Source: JACDAE01 sp963717195
GTDB taxonomy: Bacteria > Chloroflexota > Ktedonobacteria > Ktedonobacterales > Ktedonobacteraceae
Length of the DNA stretch: 64,000 nucleotides
NCBI GenBank assembly: GCA_963717195.1
Contig: CAVQVR010000015.1
Location: forward strand, 62,001-126,000
Direction of reading: 5' to 3'
Below are positions 34,856 to 41,966 of this stretch, in pieces. The translations under genes and the position numbers were made by a program. Position 1 is the stretch's first letter, and the number at the start of each line of letters is the position of its first letter. The notes beneath the pieces are model-generated. The model had not been told where the DNA came from. It saw nothing but the letters and a program-made list of their open reading frames with translations, and made no database searches.

Positions 34856-36544
34856 TTGTTGAGGTGTGGAGAGAACTTTTTGCACATTGGCTTTCCTGGG
34901 ACGCCTCAGCCCTTTTCGTGGCAGGCGTAACGTTATTTCATCAGATGGAGACGGTCGCCTGGTTACTGAGAGGGGAAGAGTAAAGATGAAACGTGCGCCC
35001 GCTCCTGCCGCATTCTCTGCCCAGATGCGTCCACCATGCGCTTCTACGATAGCACGCACAATTGCCAAGCCCAGACCACTTCCACCTGTCGTTGCCTGCC
35101 GCGCTGTATCAGCGCGAAAAAAGCGCTCAAAAACGCGTTCCAGGGCTGCGGGGGGAATTCCTTGACCGGTATCAGTCACTGCAATAGCCAGCATAGTATT
35201 ATGAGGAAGCGCTTCTATCGTCACGGTACCATCAGGAGGAGTATGTTGCAGGGCGTTATCGCACAGGTTCGAGAAGACGCGCGTCAGCATATCGGAATCG
35301 GCCTCAATGGTCGGCAGATTATAGGAGATCATATTACGAGGTTCAACACGAGCACGCTCAAATTCGGTAACGAGGACAGCCAGAACCTCATCGACGAGCG
35401 GGGCCAGACGTACAGGCTTGCGTTGTGGCTCTAAGGCACCCGCTTCTACTTTCGCCATCGTATGTAAATCTTTGACCAGGCGACGCAGGCGCAACGTCTC
35501 ACGTGCGATCACACGTCCGGTCTCTTCGTAATCCTCACGGCTCTGATTGACGCCATCCACCAGCGCCTCGCCAAGGCCGGCAATCGCGGTTAACGGGGTC
35601 GCCAGATCGTGCGTAATGCTCATAATCAGTTCGCGTCGCCACAATTCCTGTTTACGCAATTCTTCTACGTCACGCTGCAGTTGTGCCGCCATATCATTAA
35701 AATTATGAGCTAGCTCGCCTAACTCTCCTGCGGCCCCGGTGAGCACACGGGCACTATAATCACCAGATGTAAGCACACGTGTTGCCTCCGTCACCTTTGT
35801 AAGTGGGCGCGTAATAGTGCGTGCGAAGAGGATAGCCGCCAGTGCAGCGAGAACAGCAACCGCAATAGAAACAAACAACACCACCTGGCTTGCCTCACTC
35901 ACAAATTTTGGCAACGTATTGTTTGCAGTGGAGAGAGGAACCATCAGCAATACACCAACTACAGAACCAGCCTGCGTTCCTCCTGACCTGATAGGTTCTG
36001 CAATAAAAGGGCGTGGAAACAGATTGAGAAAACCATGACCGATATTATCTGACTTTGCAGTTCCTTTATCAGCCTGCAGTAATGCATTATATACATTAAA
36101 TGTACTATTATTTGAAAGATTAGCCAGGCGCACATTTTTGATGATACTATTCCAAAACGTACGATTATTTTGCACCAATTGCTTCTGCGATGGATAAACA
36201 CGATGATTATATATATCGTACACCAGAAACAGATAATCTTCTTGCGCACCTCTTATCAATCCTGTATTTTCCAGTGCCCGATTAGCAGAATGAGGTAAAA
36301 AGGCACTATTAACCGCCTCTATAAGATTCTGGTCTTTAAAGTTTTGACCATACGTATAATGCACGCCTATGTTTTGTGCATTATGATAAGCATTATCAGC
36401 AAGGTTCTGCCCCTGTTCCTTGCTATAATAGTATGCAATAGTCAGAATAGCCGATAACGCCATAATTACCGTAACCAGAAGCACGAGAACGACTGATCCC
36501 AGTGCTAACCGCCAACGAATACTCTGCCACCAGTGCATACGCAT
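34853..36544 (-). CDS. membrane sensor histidine kinase (HAMP type)
   Basis: 563 residues; ATG 36544 (M-R-M-H-W-W) is seven bases after GAGGG and ten bases after the response-regulator stop. Two membrane helices (about 12-37 and 235-260) enclose a ~195-residue extracellular sensor region; then HAMP (about 262-315), HisKA with S-I-T-H-D-L-A-T-P-L-T-A-I, and HATPase with N-L-C-D-N-A-L-Q-H-T-P-P-D-G, D-T-G-Q-G-I-P-P and G-S-G-L-G-L-A-I-V. A membrane kinase of the OmpR-partner type. Its regulator gene next door has a frameshift; the kinase itself looks intact. Confidence 0.92.
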   Translation of the reverse strand: MRMHWWQSIRWRLALGSVVLVLLVTVIMALSAILTIAYYYSKEQGQNLADNAYHNAQNIGVHYTYGQNFKDQNLIEAVNSAFLPHSANRALENTGLIRGAQEDYLFLVYDIYNHRVYPSQKQLVQNNRTFWNSIIKNVRLANLSNNSTFNVYNALLQADKGTAKSDNIGHGFLNLFPRPFIAEPIRSGGTQAGSVVGVLLMVPLSTANNTLPKFVSEASQVVLFVSIAVAVLAALAAILFARTITRPLTKVTEATRVLTSGDYSARVLTGAAGELGELAHNFNDMAAQLQRDVEELRKQELWRRELIMSITHDLATPLTAIAGLGEALVDGVNQSREDYEETGRVIARETLRLRRLVKDLHTMAKVEAGALEPQRKPVRLAPLVDEVLAVLVTEFERARVEPRNMISYNLPTIEADSDMLTRVFSNLCDNALQHTPPDGTVTIEALPHNTMLAIAVTDTGQGIPPAALERVFERFFRADTARQATTGGSGLGLAIVRAIVEAHGGRIWAENAAGAGARFIFTLPLSVTRRPSPSDEITLRLPRKGLRRPRKANVQKVLSTPQQ

Positions 36545-36554
36545 AGTAATACCC

Positions 36555-37294
36555 TCAACTGGATGAAGCCGTGGAGTGTGTCCTGGCCTCGAAACGGTAG
36601 CCGACTCGCCACACTGTTTTGATATAACGTAACTTCGGATCGAGCTCAATCTTCTTACGAAGTGCACTAATATGGACATCTATGGTATGACCATCGCCAA
36701 GATAGTCATAGCCCCATACTTTGTTCATCAGCATCTCGCGCGTAAAGACGCGGTCAGGAGACTGCGCCAGTAACGCCAGCAGGTCAAATTCGGTAGGAGT
36801 GAGCGCTATTTCGTTTCCATTGACTTCCACCCGCCGTGCTGGCAGATCCACTGTCAACCCAGGAAAACGCATAACGGTGTTCACCTCATTATTCGAGGTA
36901 GTCACTTTACGCACCTCGACACTGTCCTGGCCCCCAGTGCGGCGCAGAATCGCACGGACCCGGCTCACCAGTTCGCGCGGGCTGAATGGTTTCACCAGGT
37001 AGTCATCTGCACCAGCTCCAGCCCATTAATGCGATCTTCCTCACCGCTACGTGCCGTCAACATCAAAATCGGCGTCTTCGACCACGCACGTATACGACGA
37101 CACACTTCAAAGCCATCGATCGCAGGCAACATAATATCCAGTATCACCAGATCGGGTTGCTCACGTGCGTGCAGCGCCATCCCATCGGCACCATCACGCG
37201 CCACCGCAACATCATAGCCTGCATCTCTCAGATACAGGTTTAGCAAATGAATTATGCCTTCTTCATCCTCAATAATCAAAATTTTCTGCGACAT
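36555..37294 (-). pseudogene. OmpR-family response regulator, frameshifted
   Basis: The start M-S-Q-K-I-L-I-I-E-D (ATG 37294) leads to a complete REC beginning with D-L-V-I-L-D-I-M-L-P (phospho-Asp) and breaks after R-I-N-G-L-E-L. In the next frame, the sequence resumes at G-A-D-D-Y-L-V-K-P-F with the conserved Lys, and continues through the winged-helix domain (L-T-P-T-E-F-D-L-L-A-L-L, R-E-M-L-M-N-K-V-W-G, V-G-Y-R-F-E) to a stop at 36555. One missing G near 37012-37020 restores the whole protein of about 246 aa. The lesion could be a real mutation or an error in the sequence. Confidence 0.85.
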
Positions 37295-37447
37295 CTCCAG
37301 CGCTCCTACCACGTATGCAATTTCTCACTCATATACTAGCATAGAGGTGGACGGAAATACATGCTATTTTCTCGCTTTATTCTACGTTCGCCCAATCTTG
37401 AGCAAATCTTGAAGGTTCCGTCAACTTCGCCTTCTAGCAAGGCCAGG

Positions 37448-37596
37448 GCTTGTGAATTATCCACTCTCCTCGCGCCTACGGCGCTCGCAAAAGGTTTTTA
37501 TGGTGTGTTTTTCGGGCTCTGCCCGAAAAACACACCATAAAAACCTTTTGCGAGCGGAGCGGGCCAAAACGCAGAGAAAAACGATAATTCACAAGC
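37448..37596. repeat. 149-bp palindromic element with perfect 35-bp stem
   Basis: Outer arms GCTTGTGAATTAT (37448-37460) and its complement (37584-37596) enclose a perfect 35-bp stem, 37483-37517 against 37521-37555, with a three-base loop. The flank CGCGCCTACGGCGCTCGCAA resembles CAGCGCCTACGGCGCTTCGC in the elements at 19607 and 22933, so it is a distant relative. No coding capacity. Confidence 0.85.
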
Positions 37597-37656
37597 TCTC
37601 TAGCAGCTTAGAGGACACAGTACCATCAGATTAGTGCTCAGTGACTACTCCGCTGG

Positions 37657-38295
37657 TTACAAACCAGGGGCTTCTGGAACGACACGGGATTGTAGTCCCA
37701 ATCCCAAAATGTTCATGGCGGCATTCAAATCACGGTCGATGACGAGAAAGCAGCAGGGGCAATGATAGGTTCTTTCACTCAAGGGCTTTTTTTGCCGATG
37801 ATGACACCTGCTACAATCCTGCGTCGTATGGGCCGGGTTGACTTTGAGGAACGTTCTGCCAGCTTCTTCCGCTTTGCAAGAAAGGTGCTCAAAGAACTGC
37901 GACCACGCCGCGTCAGAAATACTTTTTGCCAAACACTGATTGTGGACCATCCGATTCACGTGCAGATCTTCAACACAGATGGTCCCGAACGTGTTGACCA
38001 TCTTGCGACTGTGCTGATGCGTGAAGTTGTCGCGTCTCCATTTGGTTCGTTCATGCACACGAGCGACCACTTTGCGATGCGTGCGCCGCTCTTTCGTGCC
38101 TTTCTTCAGTCGGCAATGCTTGCGTTGCACTTTTGCCAGTGCCTTTTCTTCTTTGCGCAAGGGACGCGGGTTGGCAATTTCCTGCCCATTGGAGAGCGTT
38201 GCAAAGGTTTTGAGACCAACATCAATACCAACGGAAAGAGCATTGTCTTGCAACCGGACTGGATCGCAGATGACCGAAAAGGTGATCTTCCCCCG
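37657..38295 (-). pseudogene. tnpB: tnpB, C-terminal portion
   Basis: Reads on from the split as I-R-G-K-I-T-F-S-V-I-C-D-P-V-R into V-G-I-D-V-G-L-K (RuvC Asp), I-C-V-E-D-L-H-V (RuvC Glu), the zinc-finger C-S-R-C...C-P-C-C, and D-R-D-L-N-A-A-M-N-I (third RuvC Asp). All three nuclease residues are intact. TnpB is an RNA-guided nuclease in this family. This part has no own start and is cut off from the N-terminal half at 38296-38299. Confidence 0.85.
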
Positions 38296-38351
38296 AATTT
38301 GTGGAGTAGTGAAAGCTTAGGATATACTATTCCAGAAGGAGGACCAGGGTC

Positions 38352-38639
38352 ATGCAAAAGACCTACACAGCCGAATTGAAACGGGAAGCGGTGCGGCTAG
38401 CTCAGACCAGTGGCAAGCCGATTACGCACGTCGCACGCGATCTGGGGATTTCTGATACGTCAATTCATCAATGGAGGAAGGAGCTGGCTGAACACAATCA
38501 GGAAGCCTTCCCAGGCAGTGGGCATCAGCCAGGGGAAGTTGAGGAAGTGCGCCGTCTCAAACGCGAATTGGAGATTGTGAAACAGGAGCGCGATATAGTA
38601 AAAAAAGCGCTCGGCATCTTTTCGCGCAGCCCGCAATGA
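38352..38639 (+). CDS. IS3-family transposase orfA
   Basis: 95 residues. The HTH region holds R-E-A-V-R-L-A-Q-T-S-G-K-P-I-T-H-V-A and L-G-I-S-D-T-S-I-H-Q-W, and the C-terminal leucine-zipper stretch is L-K-R-E-L-E-I-V-K-Q-E-R-D-I-V-K-K-A-L. It binds the element ends and is normally joined to orfB by frameshifting. Its TGA overlaps the orfB ATG at 38636. Confidence 0.88.
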   Translation: MQKTYTAELKREAVRLAQTSGKPITHVARDLGISDTSIHQWRKELAEHNQEAFPGSGHQPGEVEEVRRLKRELEIVKQERDIVKKALGIFSRSPQ

Positions 38640-39499
38640 AATATCAGTTCATTGCAGAGTATCGGCAGGAGTATCCGATTACGACGATGTGTCGGGTGTT
38701 GGAGGTGTCTGTGAGTGGATAGTATGCTTGGTGCCAACGGACTCCTAGCCGACATAGCCGAGAAGATGCACAACTCGCCGAAAAAGTGAAGATGGCATTT
38801 GAGGACAATCGTTGTGTCTATGGGAGTCCGCGGGTACATGCAGAGCTGTGTGCGCAGGGCTTGCATTGTTCACGCAAGCAAGTGGCTCGTCTGATGCAGG
38901 AGCAAGGACTGTTTGCCAAACGTCCACGGCATCGCACGATCACCACCCAGAGTGTGCCAGGTGCTCAGGTGGCTCCCAACTTGCTCCAACGCGACTTCAG
39001 CGCGGATGAGCCCAACCGCAAATGGGTAGTCGATACGACCTACCTTTGGACAGCAGAAGGGTGGCTGTACCTAGCTGTTGTGCTTGATCTGTTCTCGCGT
39101 ATGGTGGTAGGATGGTCTATGGCGACTATCCAGGATACTGCCCTGGTGGTTCAAGCTCTGCGTATGGCATTGGCTCGTCGCCGTCCACAAGCCGGGTTAC
39201 TCCATCATTCCGATCGCGGGAGCACCTACACGAGCGAGAGCTATCAAAAACTTTTAGAGCAAGAAGGCTTGCGAGCGAGCATGAGCCATACTGCTGATTG
39301 TTACGATAATGCAGCCATGGAAAGCTTTTTTCATAGTTTCAAAGGGGAATGCATTGAGGGGGAATATCTCCAGACGCGAGCACAAGCCAGAAGCATTACC
39401 TTTGAATTCATAGAATGCTTCTATAATCGCACAAGAAGACATTCTACCTTACACTATATGAGTCCACTTGAGTACGAACAAGTGAAGTGTTCACCCTAA
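38636..39499 (+). pseudogene. IS3-family transposase orfB with internal TAG
   Basis: Frame begins at 38636 (M-K-Y-Q-F-I-A-E-Y-R) and stops at codon 29, TAG 38720-38722, where relatives have S-G-Y-Y-A-W. It reopens after that and reads to 39499. The catalytic triad is otherwise there: V-V-D-T-T-Y, H-S-D-R-G-S-T-Y and D-N-A-A-M-E-S-F-F (DDE). The amber codon should make this copy inactive unless an ATG further in, such as 38786, gives a partial product. Confidence 0.85.
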
Positions 39500-39520
39500 T
39501 GTTTAGGGTCTCCATAAATT

Positions 39521-40026
39521 CGGGTGAGGATCACGGTGACATACCATTTCCCAGTCGAGGAGCGATGAACGGTACAGGTCTTGATCGTGCCTTTGATTGG
39601 TCGATGGTACACCATTTTGATCGTGCCAATCTTCGAGAGGCACACCCGATCATCATGGGTGATGCTAAATCCACTTTGAGGATAGGTGAGACTGTCGTAG
39701 CGACCATAGCCCTTAAAACGTGGGTAGCCTGGTTTCTGTCCTGCTTTACAGCGTCGGAAAAAGGCTTTGTAGGCCAGATCGACACGCACTGCGACATTTT
39801 GCAAGACCTGAGAATGCACCTGGCCCAGCGAGGGGCGTTGCTCTTTCAGCACCGGATAGGTCTTCTGTTGCTGGAAACACGAGAGCGAAATGCCATCACG
39901 CTCATAGGCCGTGTTGCGCATTTCCAGCAACTGATTATACAGGATGCGACACTCTTCAAGATGAGTATCAAGTGTTCGCTGTTGTTTCTTCGTTGGATAG
40001 ATCCGGTACTGATAATTTTTAAGCAT
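39521..40026 (-). pseudogene. tnpB: tnpB, N-terminal portion
   Basis: Starts at ATG 40026, inside the 3' arm of the left-end hairpin, and reads M-L-K-N-Y-Q-Y-R-I-Y-P-T (the TnpB start), Y-N-Q-L-L, K-P-G-Y-P-R-F-K-G-Y, and V-Y-H-R-P-I-K-G into the split. After ...V-I-L-T-R-I it runs through AATT into the IS3 end and stops near 39496 with a few foreign residues. With the C-terminal part it would give about 382 residues, a normal TnpB length. Confidence 0.85.
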
Positions 40027-40255
40027 AGAATACTTCTATGCCTAAATAGAAGGGGAGTCAAGAAAATACCCAAATATCCCATCTCATCGCACCACCAAAA
40101 GGAACGGCCCATTCTCCTCATTCATCCCCGGTTTAAAAACGCGGAGCTTTCTGGCCCGTCCGTGTAAAAAACGCTTATCCTAGCCGTGACAAATATATCT
40201 AAGATAGATTGTATACGAAGAACGAGCGGGCAGTAAAACAGGAGGTATTTTTACT

Positions 40256-40930
40256 ATGATGGTAAGACGAAAAGCAAAAAGACAATCCAGGCTCGTTATC
40301 AGCAGCGCCATCGTTTTGACCCTGGCATTGTTCTCGGGTGCGGTTTTCTTTCTCCTACCAAAAATAACTGCGGCCAGCGTCAACCAGCCCATGGTTTCCA
40401 CGAAACAGGCGAGCAATGCCGCTCATACGATAAATTCAACATCGAATACTGGCAAGGCAAATAAGGCAAATACTACCAGTAATGGGGGTCAGGTAGCGGC
40501 TCAGCCCACACAGGCCCCTTCGACTACAACGAAGCAGGGTTCTAATTCAGCTACAACGGGCAATGGAAATCAGGCACCTGCTTCTGTGGCACCGCCCCAA
40601 AATACGACTGTACCGCTAGTAACGCTTAAGCAATACGTGCCAGATATCCGGCACATGGTCGCGCAAAGCTTCAACATAACCGATAAGGCTCTTGCGCAGC
40701 AGTTACAGAATGGCATGCATCTTAAAGATATTGCTATGCAGCATGGACTCTCCGCTACCCAGCTACAAAGTCTGCTTTCCACTTCGATATCGACTGGCTT
40801 TCAGCCAGCTATCAGTGCAGGCAGCGTGACGCAAGCGCAAGTATCCACATTTATTCAGCAGACGCAACAGAATCCGACGACGCTGGAGCAGCAGTTGAGT
40901 ATTCTGGCCGCGCCGATCGCGCATTGGTAA
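40256..40930 (+). CDS. secreted low-complexity protein of unknown function
   Basis: 224 residues from ATG 40256, nine or more bases after GGAGGT. A membrane or signal segment occupies residues about 12-38. Residues 45-120 are Asn/Thr/Gln/Ser-rich, probably disordered and surface-exposed. The final ~90 residues are helical with H-L-K-D-I-A-M-Q-H-G-L-S-A-T-Q-L, reminiscent of short helical repeats. No known domain. A hairpin terminator follows at 40961. Confidence 0.6.
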   Translation: MMVRRKAKRQSRLVISSAIVLTLALFSGAVFFLLPKITAASVNQPMVSTKQASNAAHTINSTSNTGKANKANTTSNGGQVAAQPTQAPSTTTKQGSNSATTGNGNQAPASVAPPQNTTVPLVTLKQYVPDIRHMVAQSFNITDKALAQQLQNGMHLKDIAMQHGLSATQLQSLLSTSISTGFQPAISAGSVTQAQVSTFIQQTQQNPTTLEQQLSILAAPIAHW

Positions 40931-40960
40931 TAGAGTAGAAGACGAAACGTTTCTAGAGAG

Positions 40961-41001
40961 AAAAAGAGCTTAGAAGGTTGCATTCCCTCTAGGCTCTTTT
41001 T
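40961..41001 (+). terminator. intrinsic terminator
   Basis: Stem AAAAAGAGC...GCTCTTTTT, extended by TTAGA/TCTAG pairing, ending in a T tract at 40997-41001. It lies about 30 bp after the secreted-protein stop at 40930. Confidence 0.75.
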
Positions 41002-41080
41002 GAGTTTCCTTCCTTATGTGCTTCTCCAACGATTGTAATTGTGTTGACCAAAAATTTATGATATTTTTTATGCCAAGCAC

Positions 41081-41134
41081 TTGACAATTTATTATACTTA
41101 CTATATTAGTGAGTGTATTCACCACTATAGTAAG
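41081..41134 (+). promoter_or_regulatory. candidate promoter overlapped by a palindrome
   Basis: TTGACA (41081-41086) and TATTAG (41104-41109) are 17 bp apart. The inverted repeat CTTACTATA/TATAGTAAG (41097-41105 and 41126-41134) covers the -10 region and start point. A CTTAC/GTAAG palindrome around TATATA lies at 56825-56842, also at a promoter. I infer an operator for an unknown repressor. Confidence 0.4.
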
Positions 41135-41272
41135 TCTTTGATAGAAAAACAATCCCAAGAAATGTTCTCTGTTTTTTAAGCAAAAGGATGATGACAGGTG
41201 CCTCAATAGGCGATAGTCTGGCAGTATTACATCACCAACCTATTTTCAGCGACCCTTCCTCTACACTTCTTT

Positions 41273-41869
41273 ATGAAACAGAAATCGAGAAAAACGCCAC
41301 CGATCACATGGGGAACACTCATATGGAGTATGATTGTCGGTACTGTTCTCATCGGGGCAATTGCCATTGTGAGCGCAGGGAGCGCCAAAGCTCTACCCTC
41401 CCATGCCTCCCCTACATACAAGATAATTGATAAACGTGCGCTTACACGTACCAGAGGTATGCCTCTAGTGAATACCGTGCCAACAACTATTCCAGCCCAG
41501 GGTATCGCTCTGCTCGGTGGCACTTTTATTCTGAAACCGTTGACTCCTGCACAACAACGACAAGTCGCGGTTACGCAAAATAATGCAACCACTACTGCCC
41601 AAACTTTTTCACCAATCAGATCTCAGTCATCTGCACTGCTGATTAGCTTTACTGATATTAGTACCCTTCCTATACCAGGAGAATCACAACAGCCAAAAAA
41701 TCCCAGACTGGATAAGCCTGTATGGCTTGTGACATTCACCAGCCCAACACCTTTATATCTTCCAGGACCAGTTCATCAGACACCATCTACTAATCAGTTG
41801 TTTTATCATGTCGAGCTGGCCATTGATGCTCACTCTGGGAAATTCCTTATAGGCTTTTATGCTTCATAA
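41273..41869 (+). CDS. membrane-anchored or secreted protein of unknown function
   Basis: 198 residues. A hydrophobic stretch (about 14-36) follows K-Q-K-S-R-K, then A-K-A-L-P may be a cleavage site. The mature part is beta-rich with an internal Pro/Thr/Gln-rich loop and a C-terminal P-V-W-L-V-T-F...H-V-E-L-A-I-D-A-H-S-G-K-F-L-I-G, a compact pattern like a small outward-facing domain. No family recognised. Ends in a strong bidirectional palindrome at 41874. Confidence 0.55.
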   Translation: MKQKSRKTPPITWGTLIWSMIVGTVLIGAIAIVSAGSAKALPSHASPTYKIIDKRALTRTRGMPLVNTVPTTIPAQGIALLGGTFILKPLTPAQQRQVAVTQNNATTTAQTFSPIRSQSSALLISFTDISTLPIPGESQQPKNPRLDKPVWLVTFTSPTPLYLPGPVHQTPSTNQLFYHVELAIDAHSGKFLIGFYAS

Positions 41870-41873
41870 GGAT

Positions 41874-41954
41874 ATGTTGGGGCACCGCTAGAAAAAAGAT
41901 AGAGCAGACCTCACTTGGTTTTGCTCTATCTTTTTTCTAGCGGTGCCCCAACAT
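41874..41954. terminator. perfect 33-bp palindrome, bidirectional terminator
   Basis: Arms 41874-41906 and 41922-41954 are exact complements, with a 15-bp loop. The arms contain runs of six A and six T (CTAGAAAAAAGATAG), so the T runs lie inside the stem. It lies between convergent genes at 41869 and 41967. Confidence 0.8.
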
Positions 41955-41966
41955 TCCACATTAATA

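Larger units (their letters stand above)
38300..39516 (+). mobile_element. IS3-family insertion sequence, 1217 bp
   Basis: Ends TGTGGAG and CTCCATA form imperfect terminal inverted repeats (about 14 of 22 bases). AATT flanks both sides (38296-38299 and 39517-39520) as a target duplication. Deleting the element and one AATT gives an uninterrupted tnpB frame. It carries orfA and orfB in the overlapping arrangement of this family. Confidence 0.85.
37640..40045 (-). mobile_element. IS200/IS605-family (tnpB-only) element, split by an IS3-type element
   Basis: Bounds are approximate. The left-end (5', minus strand) hairpin GCATAGAA-TAC-TTCTATGC is at 40023-40041 and the right-end hairpin CTGGTT-ACA-AACCAG at 37653-37667, just past the tnpB stop. 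No tnpA is present, so the copy belongs to the type mobilised in trans. The IS3-family element at 38300-39516 interrupts it. Confidence 0.7.

Noticed and set aside
37762..38379. Open frame on the plus strand over tnpB
   Set aside because: Antisense to the clear TnpB C-terminal part and runs into the IS3 element; composition is that of a shadow frame.
38720..38722. TAG in orfB as a recoded amino acid
   Set aside because: No sign of pyrrolysine or selenocysteine machinery or structure in the window; simple nonsense mutation is more likely. The same holds for TAG at 2325 and 43939.
39487..40167. Open frame of 226 codons on the plus strand
   Set aside because: Antisense to the tnpB N-terminal part, crossing the IS3 boundary; no motif.
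41188..41430. Plus-strand frame starting before the 41273 gene
   Set aside because: Different frame from the signal-bearing protein starting at 41273, no recognised features.
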